NCBI RefSeq assembly: GCF_900108035.1
Contig: NZ_FNVS01000002.1
Coordinates: forward strand, 124,001 to 188,000
Reading direction: 5' to 3'
Source: Parabacteroides chinchillae
GTDB taxonomy: Bacteria > Bacteroidota > Bacteroidia > Bacteroidales > Tannerellaceae
Length of the DNA: 64,000 nt
The translations under genes were made by a program, and so were the position numbers. This document shows, piece by piece, positions 8,942 to 18,707 of this stretch. The notes under the pieces are model-generated. The model saw nothing but the letters and a program-made list of their open reading frames with translations, had not been told where the DNA came from and did no database searches. Positions within the stretch are counted from its first letter, which is position 1, and each line of letters starts with the position of its first letter.

Positions 8942-9811
8942 ATGGAAACTAGTGAACTATTAAAGAAGGTTCGTCGGATTGAAATAAAGACCCGTGGTCT
9001 GTCACGTAATATTTTTGCCGGCCAATATCATTCGGCATTTAAAGGTCGTGGTATGGCATTCAGCGAAGTACGTGAATATCAATACGGCGATGATATTCGG
9101 GACATCGACTGGAACGTAACCGCGAGATATGTTCGTCCTTATATCAAAGTATTTGAGGAAGAGCGCGAACTAACGGTGATGCTGCTGATAGATGTATCCG
9201 GAAGCCGGGAGTTTGGTTCCGTAAACGTAATGAAGAAGGAGATCATTACGGAGATAGCTGCAACATTGGCGTTTTCTGCCATACAGAATAACGATAAGAT
9301 AGGTGTTGTTTTTTTCTCCGATAAGATAGAAAAGTTTATTCCACCCCAGAAGGGTAAAAAGCATATCCTTTATATCATTCGTGAACTGATTGACTTCCAG
9401 CCGGAAGATACAAAAACAGATATTAGCCAAGTACTGAAATATTTGACAAATGCAATCAAGAAACGTTGTACTGCATTCGTTATTTCCGACTTTATTAATA
9501 AGGGAAGTTTCAAGGATGCACTGACAATAGCTAATCGTAAGCATGATGTAGTTGCTATCCAGGTGTATGATCGTCGTGAGGCAGAACTTCCTAATGTTGG
9601 ACTAATGAAAATTAAGGATGCAGAAACCGGTTTGGAACAATGGATTGACAGTTCATCTGCTCGTGTTCGCGAGGCTTATCAGGAATGGTGGCAACAGCGG
9701 CAGAGTGAAATGAGTGATTCATTTAAGAAATGTCGAGTGGATTCTGTTTCTATCCGCACGGAAGATGATTATGTGAAAGCATTGATTGCTCTATTTGACA
9801 AACGTAATTAA
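8942..9811 (+). CDS. DUF58 / VWA-like protein of the bat operon
   Basis: DUF58-family protein with a VWA-like fold. The opening KVRRIEIKTRGLSRNIFAG, then the GRGMAFSEVREYQYGDDIRDIDWNVTAR block (roughly residues 36-62), is diagnostic. LLIDVSGSREFG supplies a MIDAS-like DxSxS site. It is cytoplasmic, with no signal peptide or membrane segment, and 289 aa long. DUF58 proteins are regularly encoded beside MoxR ATPases. A role in assembling or regulating the envelope Bat complex is inferred from context. Confidence 0.9.
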   Translation: METSELLKKVRRIEIKTRGLSRNIFAGQYHSAFKGRGMAFSEVREYQYGDDIRDIDWNVTARYVRPYIKVFEEERELTVMLLIDVSGSREFGSVNVMKKEIITEIAATLAFSAIQNNDKIGVVFFSDKIEKFIPPQKGKKHILYIIRELIDFQPEDTKTDISQVLKYLTNAIKKRCTAFVISDFINKGSFKDALTIANRKHDVVAIQVYDRREAELPNVGLMKIKDAETGLEQWIDSSSARVREAYQEWWQQRQSEMSDSFKKCRVDSVSIRTEDDYVKALIALFDKRN

Positions 9812-9820
9812 AGCGAACTA

Positions 9821-10831
9821 ATGAAACTGATAAAGAAAGGCATACTGTTTATTTTACTGACTACTTCCCTGGTGAGCGGGAAGGTTTATGCGCAGAAAAC
9901 CTTGATAGATGTTGCAATCGATTCGGCTGCCATATTAATCGGTGAACAGACAGTATTACATCTGACAGTAACGACGGATAAAGACCGTCCTGTACAAATA
10001 GTTATTCCTAACGATACGTTGATGACTGGCGTAGAAGTGTTAAACCTTTCTAAGCCGGATTCTGTGGATATTGAGAATAACCGCTTGTTAATTAAACAAG
10101 ATGTATTGATAACCTCGTTTGATTCTTCCTTATATTTATTGCCGCCGCTGAAGGTGATAGACGGTTTAGATACCATTTATTCGAATCAGGTCGCACTAAA
10201 GGTTTCTACTATACCTGTTAATGCAGATAAACCGGAAGAGTTTAATGATATAAAGGATATATGGAAGCCTCCTTTTGTCTTGGCGGACTATTATCCGATC
10301 ATTTATGGGGTGTTGCTAACTTTATTCCTGATCTGTGTAATTGCTTACGTTATCAAACGTCTGCGTAGCAAAAAATCGCTGATACCGTTTAAGAAGCCGG
10401 AACCAAAACTTCCGCCTCACGAACAGGCTATAAAGGAACTGGACGAAATTAAGCAACAGAAATTATGGCAGCAGGGACGTAACAAGGAATATTATACTTT
10501 GATAACGGAAACGTTGCGTAAGTATGTTGTTGAACGTTTTGGCGTCAATGCAATGGAAATGACTTCTGCAGAAATTCTGGATGTGCTCCGTGATGAAGCA
10601 GATGCAAAACCTGTATTTAATAACTTAAAGCAGATTTTGCAGTTGTCTGATTATGTAAAATTTGCAAAGATGCATCCGCTACCTGATGAAAATGATCTAA
10701 GCATGACTAATGCATACACATTCATTAATCAGACAATACGTGTGGAAGAAGTTGCTACTCCTGAAGCTGAAAAAGCAGAGGAAGTACCAGGAGAAAAGAA
10801 TGATTCAAATATAATGAAAGAAGAAAAATGA
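9821..10831 (+). CDS. Bat-operon single-pass membrane protein (DUF4381-like)
   Basis: Membrane protein of 336 aa with a signal peptide (cleavage near VYA-QK), a periplasmic beta-rich domain, and one membrane helix around residues 157-178 (IIYGVLLTLFLICVIAYV). The cytoplasmic tail contains EYYTLITETLRKYVVERFG, a motif also seen at the end of BatD-like proteins. It lies 9 bp after the DUF58 gene and overlaps batA by 4 bp. This position between DUF58 and BatA is standard in Bacteroidales bat operons. The biochemical function is unknown. The DUF4381 assignment is by resemblance only. Confidence 0.75.
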   Translation: MKLIKKGILFILLTTSLVSGKVYAQKTLIDVAIDSAAILIGEQTVLHLTVTTDKDRPVQIVIPNDTLMTGVEVLNLSKPDSVDIENNRLLIKQDVLITSFDSSLYLLPPLKVIDGLDTIYSNQVALKVSTIPVNADKPEEFNDIKDIWKPPFVLADYYPIIYGVLLTLFLICVIAYVIKRLRSKKSLIPFKKPEPKLPPHEQAIKELDEIKQQKLWQQGRNKEYYTLITETLRKYVVERFGVNAMEMTSAEILDVLRDEADAKPVFNNLKQILQLSDYVKFAKMHPLPDENDLSMTNAYTFINQTIRVEEVATPEAEKAEEVPGEKNDSNIMKEEK

Positions 10832-11814
10832 TATTTGCAAATCCCCTATATCTGTATTTATTGTTGTTGCTCATCCCGATGATCGGATGGTACATTTACA
10901 AACTACGCAAAAGTCAGGCAAGTTTGCAGGTTTCCTCTTCTGAGGCGTTTAATGTACCGGGAGTAACATCATGGAAAGTATATCTGCGTCATATCCCTTT
11001 CGTTTTAAGAATGGCTGCTGTTGCAATACTTATTGTGGTTTTAGCTCGTCCGCAGTCAACAAATAGCTGGCAAAATTCATCAACGGAAGGTATAGATATA
11101 ATACTGGCAATGGATATTTCCGGAAGTATGTTGGCTCAGGATTTGAAACCTAACCGTTTAGAAGCAGCCAAAGATGTAGCAGCATCTTTTATAAACGGCA
11201 GGCCGAATGATAATATTGGTTTGGTTGTTTTTTCGGGAGAAAGTTTTACTCAGTGTCCGTTAACTACGGATCATACAGTTTTGCTGAATCTTTTTAAGGA
11301 TATACAAAGCGGTATGATACAAGACGGAACTGCTATTGGTTTAGGACTGGCTAATGCCGTTAGCCGCATTAAAGATAGTCAGGCTAAATCAAAAGTAATT
11401 ATACTTCTGACTGATGGCTCAAATAATACAGGAGAAATAGCGCCGGTAACTGCTGCCGAAATTGCCAAGACTTTTGGCATACGTGTATATACAATCGGCG
11501 TAGGAACAAAAGGCATGGCTCCATATCCGTTCCAGACGGCATTTGGTATTCAATACCAGAATATTCCGGTAGAGATAGATGAACCGACATTAAAGCAGAT
11601 ATCGGCAACAACAGGCGGTCAGTATTTTCGTGCTACGGATAATGCGAGCCTGAAAGAGATTTATTCTGAGATTGATAAGATGGAAAAAACAAAAATCAGT
11701 GTACAGGAATACAGTAAGAAACAGGAAGAATATAAGAACTGGGCCTTATTGGTATTTGCTTTGTTACTGGTGGAAGTTTTGTTGAGAAATACATTGTTGA
11801 GAAATATACCATAA
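10828..11814 (+). CDS. batA: Aerotolerance protein BatA (VWA domain)
   Basis: Inner-membrane VWA protein of 328 aa. An N-terminal aerotolerance-regulator segment has two membrane helices (about residues 5-23 and 55-72). The VWA domain follows with the MIDAS motif DISGSM starting at D96 and the downstream TDGSNN. A C-terminal helix lies near 305-322. The start overlaps the previous stop by 4 bp and batB follows after 15 bp. Bat proteins have been linked to oxygen tolerance in B. fragilis, but the molecular activity is unclear. Confidence 0.9.
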   Translation: MIFANPLYLYLLLLLIPMIGWYIYKLRKSQASLQVSSSEAFNVPGVTSWKVYLRHIPFVLRMAAVAILIVVLARPQSTNSWQNSSTEGIDIILAMDISGSMLAQDLKPNRLEAAKDVAASFINGRPNDNIGLVVFSGESFTQCPLTTDHTVLLNLFKDIQSGMIQDGTAIGLGLANAVSRIKDSQAKSKVIILLTDGSNNTGEIAPVTAAEIAKTFGIRVYTIGVGTKGMAPYPFQTAFGIQYQNIPVEIDEPTLKQISATTGGQYFRATDNASLKEIYSEIDKMEKTKISVQEYSKKQEEYKNWALLVFALLLVEVLLRNTLLRNIP

Positions 11815-11829
11815 AATAAAAAAAGGCTT

Positions 11830-12849
11830 ATGTTTCGTTTTGCACATCCGGACTTTTTATACTTGCTGTTCATTTTGCCGGCATTAGTGGCATTTTATGT
11901 ATATGCTTTAATACTGAAGAAAAAAGCAATTAAAAAATATGGTAACCCAGCTTTATTGGCTGAATTGATGCCAGAAGTGTCACCTAAGCGCCAGCACTTG
12001 AAATTTTGGCTGTTGTTCGGAGCCATTACATTGGTTATTTTTGTTATTGCAGGACCTCAGTTTGGTTCTAAACTGGAAACTGTAAAACGTCAGGGAATAG
12101 AAATAATGGTTTGTCTGGATGTTTCAAATTCCATGCTTGCCGAAGATGTCACCCCGAATCGTTTGGACAAGGCCAAACAAATGCTGGCTAAATTAACGGA
12201 TGGTTTTACAAATGATAAAGTAGGACTGATCGTTTTTGCAGGAGATGCTTTTACACAGTTACCGATTACTTCCGATTATATTTCGGCGAAGATGTTTTTG
12301 TCTTCTATTAACCCATCTATGGTTTCCAGCCAGGGTACTGCTATCGGTGCAGCAATAAACTTGGCTGCTCGATCATTCACGCCAAATGAGACGTCGGATA
12401 AAGCAATTATTTTGATTACGGACGGCGAAAATCATGAAGATGACGCTGTAGGTGCAGCTAAAGCTGCTGCTGAAAAAGGTATTCATGTGAATATTGTAGG
12501 TATGGGTGACCCAAAAGGTGCTCCGATACCTGTTCCGGGAAGTAATAACTATATGAAAGATAAAGAAGGGAATGTTGTTATTACAAAGCTTAATGAGCAA
12601 ATGTGCCAGGAGATTGCAGCAGCGGGAAATGGTATGTATGTGCGTGCTGATAACACAAATTCCGCTTTAAAAGCATTGGAAAAAGAGGTTGATAAAATGA
12701 ATAAATCGGAATTGGATAGCAAAGTATATTCCGAATATGATGAACGGTTCCAGATATTTGCATGGATTGCTTTGTTCTTGCTGATTGCAGATTTTATGAC
12801 ACTGGATCGTAAGAATCGTATATTCAGGAAAGTGAAATTATTCTCTTAA
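11830..12849 (+). CDS. batB: Aerotolerance protein BatB (VWA domain)
   Basis: Paralogue of BatA (339 aa) with the same build. Two N-terminal membrane helices are followed by a VWA domain with MIDAS LDVSNSM (D97) and TDGENHEDDA. A C-terminal membrane helix (FAWIALFLLIADFM) closes it. The MIDAS has Asn where BatA has Gly. It lies between batA and batC with 2 bp before batC, consistent with one transcript and with BatA-BatB acting together. Confidence 0.9.
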   Translation: MFRFAHPDFLYLLFILPALVAFYVYALILKKKAIKKYGNPALLAELMPEVSPKRQHLKFWLLFGAITLVIFVIAGPQFGSKLETVKRQGIEIMVCLDVSNSMLAEDVTPNRLDKAKQMLAKLTDGFTNDKVGLIVFAGDAFTQLPITSDYISAKMFLSSINPSMVSSQGTAIGAAINLAARSFTPNETSDKAIILITDGENHEDDAVGAAKAAAEKGIHVNIVGMGDPKGAPIPVPGSNNYMKDKEGNVVITKLNEQMCQEIAAAGNGMYVRADNTNSALKALEKEVDKMNKSELDSKVYSEYDERFQIFAWIALFLLIADFMTLDRKNRIFRKVKLFS

Positions 12850-12851
12850 TT

Positions 12852-13601
12852 ATGAATTGGACGATGAAATATATGCAGAAAACTATAATATATATATCGG
12901 CACTTGTGTTCTGTAGCGGAACTATATTTGCCCAAAAGGCTGAACGTAAAAATGTACGTGAAGGGAATAAACTTTATCAAAACGAAAAGTATACGGAGGC
13001 AGAAATTGCCTATCGAAAGAGTCTGGATGTAAATCCCCGCTCGGTCGAAGGTACTTATGATTTAGGAAATTCTCTTTATAAACAGAAAAAATATGACGAA
13101 GCAGCCGAACAATATCAATTGATTGCCGGACAAGGAGAAAAAATGGTGGAAACACCGGAAGGTAAAGACCGTTTGGCTCAGCTTTACCATAATGTCGGAA
13201 ATATTTTTATGCAAAAAAAGGATTATGGCAAGAGTGTGGAATCGTATAAACAATCTCTTCGTTTAAATCCTAAAGATGATGAGACGCGCTATAATCTGGC
13301 CTTAGCTCAAAAATTGTTGCAAGATCAACAGAATGAAGATCAAAGCCAGGATCAGCAGAATCAGGATAAACAAGAAAATAAAGATCAGAAAGATGATCAG
13401 CAACAACAACAGCAACAGAAACAAGACGATAATAAACAGAATAAAACGCAAGAACAGCCACAGCAAAACGAGCAAATGAGTAAAGATAATGCTCAGCAAA
13501 TGTTGGATGCTTTCTTGCAGGATGAAAAAGATACGCAAGAGAAAGTGAAGAAGGCGCAAATGCAACAGCAACAACGTCGTAAAACAGATAAAGAGTGGTA
13601 A
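12852..13601 (+). CDS. batC: BatC, TPR protein with Gln-rich tail
   Basis: Periplasmic TPR protein of 249 aa. The signal peptide follows a short leader (MKYMQKTIIYISALVFCSGTIFA), so the second or third Met (12864 or 12876) is also a plausible start. TPR units cover about residues 35-155 (YTEAEIAYRKSLDVNP, YGKSVESYKQSLRLNP). The remaining ~80 residues are low-complexity Gln/Asp/Lys, including a run of Gln codons at 13401-13422, probably disordered. It sits directly after batB, and TPR partners are standard for the VWA pair. Confidence 0.88.
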   Translation: MNWTMKYMQKTIIYISALVFCSGTIFAQKAERKNVREGNKLYQNEKYTEAEIAYRKSLDVNPRSVEGTYDLGNSLYKQKKYDEAAEQYQLIAGQGEKMVETPEGKDRLAQLYHNVGNIFMQKKDYGKSVESYKQSLRLNPKDDETRYNLALAQKLLQDQQNEDQSQDQQNQDKQENKDQKDDQQQQQQQKQDDNKQNKTQEQPQQNEQMSKDNAQQMLDAFLQDEKDTQEKVKKAQMQQQQRRKTDKEW

Positions 13602-13623
13602 TTAAAAGAAATATATAATCATA

Positions 13624-15438
13624 ATGAGGAAATTAATTTTCTTATTCGTTCTTATATTAACAGCAGGTATTACTGTAAAAGCAACCGATGTGGTTTTCAA
13701 GGCTACTGCGCCTGATGCTGTGGTAATGGGAGAACAATTCCGTTTAACTTATACTGTTAATGCTGAATGTAAAGATCTTCGAGTGCAGGAATTGTCTGAT
13801 TTTGATGTTTTGATGGGACCATCCCAATCTACGTCATATAGCAGTAGTTGGACAAATGGTCAAAGTAAAAGTGAAACATCTATTAGTTATACGTATATAC
13901 TGATGCCTAAAAAAGAAGGTACATTTAATATTCCTCCGGCATCAATAAAAGTAAAAGGTGCAAATTATACGTCTAATGGATTAGTTATAAAAGTACTTCC
14001 TCCTGATAAAGCAAATAACAGTAGCAATGGAAATGAAGGAAGTGGCAACAGTTCCGCTACTGCTATCGGTAAAGACGATTACTTTGTAAGAATGGAAGTG
14101 TCTAATCGGAATGTATTTGAACAAGAAGGTTTTTTAGTTACATATAAGTTGTATGCTACTCGTCCTTGTACATTGAATAATATGAAATATCCCGAGTTTG
14201 AAGGATTTTTGGTACAAGAGATAGATTTGCCCAATAAACAGTGGACACAAGAACATTATAATGGCCGTAACTATTTCACTGTCATATTTAGACAGACGGT
14301 GTTGTTTCCACAGCGTTCGGGAAACATTACAATCGATGGAGGAAAATTTGATGCCGTTATCCGTATAGCTACACAACAAAAAGTCCGTAGTATCTTTGAT
14401 GATTTCTTTGATTCTTATCAAGATGTAAATAAGATACTCACAACAGCTCCTGTTACTATAAACGTTAAACCGTTGCCATCGGGAAAGCCTGCGTCATTTT
14501 CGGGTGCAGTAGGAAACTTTACCATGGCTTCTAGCATAAGTTCTGATAATGTAAAAACAAATGATGCTGTTACTATAAAATTAAAGATTTCGGGAAGTGG
14601 AAATATCAAGTTGATAAAAAATCCAGAAGTCGTTTTTCCGAATGATTTTGATGTTTATGATCCGAAAGTTGAAACAGACTTTAAAATTTCGACTGCAGGG
14701 GTAAATGGATCGAAAACGATTGAATATATGGCCATTCCGCGTTATGCAGGAGACTTTGAGATACCGGCCATTGCGTTTTCTTATTTTGATGTGAAAAGTG
14801 GCTCATATAAAACACTCACTAGTGAACCTTATAAGCTTCATGTTGAAAAGGGCAAAGAGGAAGAAGGTAATGCACCTGTTATGTCTAACTTCAGTAACAA
14901 AGAAAGTGTAAAGTATCTTGGCAAAGACATTCGTTATTTGAAGACCAAGGGTGTGACCTTTACATCAACAAATGATATATTCTTTGGTTCGGCTATGTAT
15001 TTTATGTGCTATTTAGTGCCGGCTATATTATTTGTTGTATTTTTCTTTATTTACCGAAAACAGGTCAAAGAGAATTCTAATATTGCGTTGGTACGTACCA
15101 AGAAAGCTAATAAAATGGCAGTAAGGCGTTTGAAGATTGCGGGTAAATTAATGAAGGAAAATAAAAAAGAAGAGTTTTATGACGAAGTCCTTCGTGCTTT
15201 ATGGGGCTATTTAAGCGATAAACTTAATATACCGCAAGCAAATCTTAGTAAAGACAATGTAGAAGCGGAATTGACAAAATATGGAGTAGAAGAGACTCTG
15301 ATTAATGAGTTTATGGATATCTTGAATACATGTGAATTTGCTCGTTATGCTCCGTCTCAGGCTTCTGATGCAATGGATAAATTATATGATTTAACGGTAG
15401 ATGCCATTGGTAAAATGGAGAATACAATTAAAAAGTAA
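13624..15438 (+). CDS. batD: BatD family protein
   Basis: Large envelope protein of 604 aa with a signal peptide (MRKLIFLFVLILTAGITVKA). Several periplasmic beta-sandwich regions follow, including the FVRMEVSNRNVFEQEGFLVTYKLYA block (around residues 155-180) typical of BatD. A membrane helix lies near residues 460-482, and the cytoplasmic C-terminal helical domain includes DEVLRALWGYLSDKLNIP. It lies 22 bp after batC and 4 bp before batE. It is anchored with the bulk outside, which suits a role in the Bat assembly. Activity is unknown. Confidence 0.88.
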   Translation: MRKLIFLFVLILTAGITVKATDVVFKATAPDAVVMGEQFRLTYTVNAECKDLRVQELSDFDVLMGPSQSTSYSSSWTNGQSKSETSISYTYILMPKKEGTFNIPPASIKVKGANYTSNGLVIKVLPPDKANNSSNGNEGSGNSSATAIGKDDYFVRMEVSNRNVFEQEGFLVTYKLYATRPCTLNNMKYPEFEGFLVQEIDLPNKQWTQEHYNGRNYFTVIFRQTVLFPQRSGNITIDGGKFDAVIRIATQQKVRSIFDDFFDSYQDVNKILTTAPVTINVKPLPSGKPASFSGAVGNFTMASSISSDNVKTNDAVTIKLKISGSGNIKLIKNPEVVFPNDFDVYDPKVETDFKISTAGVNGSKTIEYMAIPRYAGDFEIPAIAFSYFDVKSGSYKTLTSEPYKLHVEKGKEEEGNAPVMSNFSNKESVKYLGKDIRYLKTKGVTFTSTNDIFFGSAMYFMCYLVPAILFVVFFFIYRKQVKENSNIALVRTKKANKMAVRRLKIAGKLMKENKKEEFYDEVLRALWGYLSDKLNIPQANLSKDNVEAELTKYGVEETLINEFMDILNTCEFARYAPSQASDAMDKLYDLTVDAIGKMENTIKK

Positions 15439-15442
15439 GGAA

Positions 15443-16216
15443 ATGAAGATACATAGATATATGAAGAAGATATTATTTTTCTTATTCTTGGTTCAATGTT
15501 TTGCATGGAATATAGTATATGCTCAAGATACGGCTATAAAAGAAGCGGAAGAAGCTTATACAAAAGAAAACTATAACAAAGCTATAGAACTTTACGAAAA
15601 CATTCTGAAAAGTAATGGCGAATCGGCAGAGATTTTTTATAATTTGGGAAATGCATACTATAAAGCAGGAAAAATTGCACCGGCAATATTGAATTATGAA
15701 CGTGCATTAGTTCTGGATCCAAGTGATGCCGATGTTCGTTTTAACTTGCAAATGGCAAGACAAAAGTCTATTGATAAAATTGAACCTATAGAGAATTTTT
15801 TCCTGACGGATTGGTTTAATGCAATTCAGAATAATGCAGCTGTAGATTCATGGGCTCGTATGGGAATTGTATGTTTTATCCTATTTATAGGCTGTCTTAT
15901 TCTATTTTTCTTTTCAAGATGGATTCGTTTGAAAAAGGCTGGTTTTTACTTGGGGCTTGTGTTTTTGGTGTTGGTGATTTTTTCCAATATCTTTGCAAAA
16001 CATCAGAAAGATGAACTTGTTAATCGTACGCATGCTATTGTTTTTGCACCTACAGTTACAGTGAAGAGTTCTCCGGATGCTAGTGGTACGGATTTATTCA
16101 TACTTCATGAAGGTACTAAAGTATCTGTTAAAAGTACACTTGGCGAATGGAGCGAGATCGTATTGGAAGATGGAAATGTTGGTTGGATGCCAAGTAAAGA
16201 CATAGAAAAAATCTAG
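15443..16216 (+). CDS. batE: BatE, TPR protein with SH3-like C-terminus
   Basis: Membrane TPR protein of 257 aa. I chose ATG 15443, 4 bp after the batD stop, because it gives MKIHRYMKKILFFLFLVQCF, a normal signal sequence. A longer frame would start inside batD. TPR motifs (YNKAIELYENILKSNG, IAPAILNYERALVLDP) fill roughly residues 30-110. Two membrane helices follow near 145-165 and 172-190, and the last ~65 residues form an SH3-like domain (VTVKSSPDASG, GWMPSKDIEKI). It is the last bat-type gene of the run. Confidence 0.85.
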   Translation: MKIHRYMKKILFFLFLVQCFAWNIVYAQDTAIKEAEEAYTKENYNKAIELYENILKSNGESAEIFYNLGNAYYKAGKIAPAILNYERALVLDPSDADVRFNLQMARQKSIDKIEPIENFFLTDWFNAIQNNAAVDSWARMGIVCFILFIGCLILFFFSRWIRLKKAGFYLGLVFLVLVIFSNIFAKHQKDELVNRTHAIVFAPTVTVKSSPDASGTDLFILHEGTKVSVKSTLGEWSEIVLEDGNVGWMPSKDIEKI

Positions 16217-16219
16217 TTA

Positions 16220-16912
16220 ATGATAGAAAAATTGTTGGTTTATGAACGCGATGCGTTCTTTATGCTTAATGGTAGCAATTTTACTTTCCTTGATCAGTTT
16301 ATGTGGCTTTATTCGGGCAAAGTGGTCTGGTTGCCATTGGCTGTATTTATTCTTTTAGTGATAGTATACAAAAAGAATTGGAAAGAATGGATTCTTATTT
16401 TATTGGCTATTGTATTGGTTATAACTTTATGTGACCAATTTGCCTCCCATGTATGCAAGCCTATTTTTACACGTTTCCGTCCGACTCATCATCCGGATTT
16501 TATGGATCAGGTGAAAACTGTATTTGGATATCGTGGAGGTAAATATGGGTTTATATCAAGCCATGCGGCGAATGCTTTTGGTTTTGCGACTTTGATGACT
16601 TTACTGCTACGATACAGATTATTTACTTGGACCATATTTATATGGGCTACTTTGACTGCTTACTCACGTATATATTTAGGTGTTCATTTTATTACAGATA
16701 TTATTCCCGGTGCAATAGCTGGTATAATTTTCGGTTATTTGACATATTATATATATGTACACGTACGTTGTAAGCTTGTTGATGGAGCAGGGGAGAAGCT
16801 ACCTTCATTCATTTATACCACAAAGCAGAAGAATCTGATTGTTTATGCTATATGGGCTACTATTCTTATGATTTTGATATTCAATCAATTATTGATTAAT
16901 TGTCTTAGGTGA
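16220..16912 (+). CDS. PAP2-family membrane phosphatase
   Basis: Type-2 phosphatidic-acid phosphatase superfamily, 230 aa with about six membrane helices. The three phosphatase signatures are present: K80-x6-RP (KPIFTRFRP), a SSH motif with H115, and SRxxxGVH156xxxD160. Members dephosphorylate lipid phosphates or undecaprenyl pyrophosphate at the outer face of the inner membrane. The substrate here cannot be told from sequence. It starts 3 bp after batE and is probably the last gene of the bat transcript. Confidence 0.88.
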   Translation: MIEKLLVYERDAFFMLNGSNFTFLDQFMWLYSGKVVWLPLAVFILLVIVYKKNWKEWILILLAIVLVITLCDQFASHVCKPIFTRFRPTHHPDFMDQVKTVFGYRGGKYGFISSHAANAFGFATLMTLLLRYRLFTWTIFIWATLTAYSRIYLGVHFITDIIPGAIAGIIFGYLTYYIYVHVRCKLVDGAGEKLPSFIYTTKQKNLIVYAIWATILMILIFNQLLINCLR

Positions 16913-17051
16913 CATTTTGTTATAATATGTCGTAAAGCATAAGGGTTATAATGTTATTTCAATGAAATTAATTTGCTTCTGTAATTTTAAATTGCTAAGT
17001 TAGTGGCATCAAAATTAACAATAAAGTATTAACCTTCAAAATAAGGAAGCC

Positions 17052-17327
17052 ATGACAAAAACGATCACATTTAACGAATTGCGTAGAATTAAAGACAATT
17101 TGCCTGACGGCAGTACTCATCGTATCGCAGATGAATTGGGTATATCAGTCGAAACTGTTCGTAATTATTTTGGCGGACATAATTTTAAAGACGGAAAAAG
17201 CTGTGGTATACATATTGAACCAGGTCCGGATGGAGGATTGGTTGTTTTAGATGATACAACAATATTTGAGCGTGCTATACAGATACTTGCTGAAAAAGAC
17301 GAAGTGTCGATAGCACAGGAAGCGTAA
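17052..17327 (+). CDS. Small helix-turn-helix DNA-binding protein
   Basis: 91-aa protein with an HTH core, HRIADELGISVETVRNYFGG, near residues 22-42. An acidic C-terminal segment follows. Short proteins of this kind are widespread in Bacteroidales and are usually annotated only as DNA-binding protein. I know of no defined target. It stands alone, 139 bp after the PAP2 gene, with its own terminator 20 bp downstream. High conservation and monocistronic layout suggest a nucleoid or regulatory role, which is inference. Confidence 0.75.
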   Translation: MTKTITFNELRRIKDNLPDGSTHRIADELGISVETVRNYFGGHNFKDGKSCGIHIEPGPDGGLVVLDDTTIFERAIQILAEKDEVSIAQEA

Positions 17328-17347
17328 AGATATTTTCAACTTTTATA

Positions 17348-17393
17348 AAAAATCCCATAGCTGAAATAAAGAGATGCTTTGGGATTTTTTTTT
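17348..17393 (+). terminator. Intrinsic terminator after the HTH gene
   Basis: Arms AAAATCCCA (17349-17357) and TGGGATTTT (17380-17388) pair. An inner AGC/GCT pairs around a single T-T mismatch. The hairpin runs straight into a T-tract to 17393. Confidence 0.8.
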
Positions 17394-17443
17394 AGACCAA
17401 CTTTTAGATTATTCCGATTGTTTAATAAATAAAATTAATTGGT

Positions 17444-18556
17444 ATGGAAGACAAATTGGTTACATTAGCTATTCACACGTATGAAAAGGCTCAGATTTTG
17501 AAAACTATACTGGAAACAGAAGGTATTGAAGTTTACATTATGAATGTAAATCAGATTCAACCTGTAATTTCTGCGGGTGTACGTGTGAGAATTAAGGAAA
17601 GTGACTTACCACATGCTTTACGCATAATTGAAGACCATAAATGGTTAAGTGAAGAAGACGAAGCAGAAACTGAAACGTCTAAAACGAAAAAGGTTTTGAT
17701 TCCAATAGACTTCTCTGATTATTCGATAAAAGCATGTGAACTTGGTATTAATTATGCACATAAAGTAGGTGCAGAAGTAATGTTGATGCATGCATATTTT
17801 AGTCCATATTTCCCGTCTGCAATACCAATGGGTGATACGCTTGCATATCAGGTAAATGAAGAGGAATCTGTTCAGAATGTATTGAAACGCGTACAAGTGG
17901 ATATGCAAAATATCTGTATGCATATTAATCGGAAGATGAATTCTGGAGAATTGCCAAAAGTAAAATATGATTACGTCTTACGGGAAGGATTACCAGAAGA
18001 AGAAATCATTGCATATAGCAAAGATTATCATCCTACTTTGATTGTTATGGGTACTCGAGGCAAGAGCCAGAAAGACATGGATCTGATAGGAAGTGTTACG
18101 GGTGAAGTAATAGAAGTAAACAGAGTTCCTGTATTAGCTATTCCTGAAAATGTTCCATTTAATGATTTGGGCGAAGCTAAAAATATAGCATTTGCAACGT
18201 CTTTTAATCAACGCGACCTTGTTGCATTCGATGAATTTATGGAGATCATTAAAGGATATGATGTACATATTCATCTTTTTAATATTTCGACGAGTAAAAA
18301 TGAATGGAATGAAATACGTTTGTCAGGAGTCCGCGAATATTTCAAAAAACATTATCCTGATGCTAATATAAGCCATACTGTTTTAGATGATGGAGATTTG
18401 CTGATTGCAGTAGAAAAATTTGTACGTGATAAGCATATCGATGTTATTGCGCTAAGCACTTATCGTAGAAATTTATTAGCTCGTATGTTCAATCCAAGTA
18501 TTGCAAGGAAAATGTTATTTCATACTGATACGCCGTTGTTGGTAATGCATGCGTAG
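17444..18556 (+). CDS. Tandem universal stress protein with N-terminal DUF2007-like domain
   Basis: Cytoplasmic stress-response protein of 370 aa. Residues ~1-66 (HTYEKAQILKTILETEGIEVY) resemble DUF2007, a small putative signalling domain. Residues ~75-235 are a full UspA domain with KVLIPIDFSDYS and the ATP-binding G-x2-G-x9-G(S/T) pattern in GTRGKSQKDMDLIGSVTGE. Residues ~240-370 are a second UspA domain in which the nucleotide motif is degenerate. It stands alone between two terminators. The combination implies a ligand-sensing single-chain Usp dimer, but no specific function is known. Confidence 0.85.
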   Translation: MEDKLVTLAIHTYEKAQILKTILETEGIEVYIMNVNQIQPVISAGVRVRIKESDLPHALRIIEDHKWLSEEDEAETETSKTKKVLIPIDFSDYSIKACELGINYAHKVGAEVMLMHAYFSPYFPSAIPMGDTLAYQVNEEESVQNVLKRVQVDMQNICMHINRKMNSGELPKVKYDYVLREGLPEEEIIAYSKDYHPTLIVMGTRGKSQKDMDLIGSVTGEVIEVNRVPVLAIPENVPFNDLGEAKNIAFATSFNQRDLVAFDEFMEIIKGYDVHIHLFNISTSKNEWNEIRLSGVREYFKKHYPDANISHTVLDDGDLLIAVEKFVRDKHIDVIALSTYRRNLLARMFNPSIARKMLFHTDTPLLVMHA

Positions 18557-18707
18557 AAAAAACACGAAAAAAATTATATGTATTTTGAACTATTGATATT
18601 GTTCCTTGTTATATAAATGAAAGCGACAAATAACCGTTGTCAATTTCATAATAATTTGTTAGTAGTATTTGTTTTTTCATATAAGTAGAGTTTGTTATTT
18701 GTTTGGT

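Noticed and set aside
10865..10885. CATCCCGATGAT match to the 22-bp repeat core inside batA
   Set aside because: It is single, without 22-bp periodicity, and encodes the conserved membrane segment of BatA, so it is a chance match.
13302..13574. Leucine/isoleucine-rich minus-strand frame resembling a membrane protein
   Set aside because: It is the mirror of the Gln-rich codons of batC, so the hydrophobicity is an artefact.
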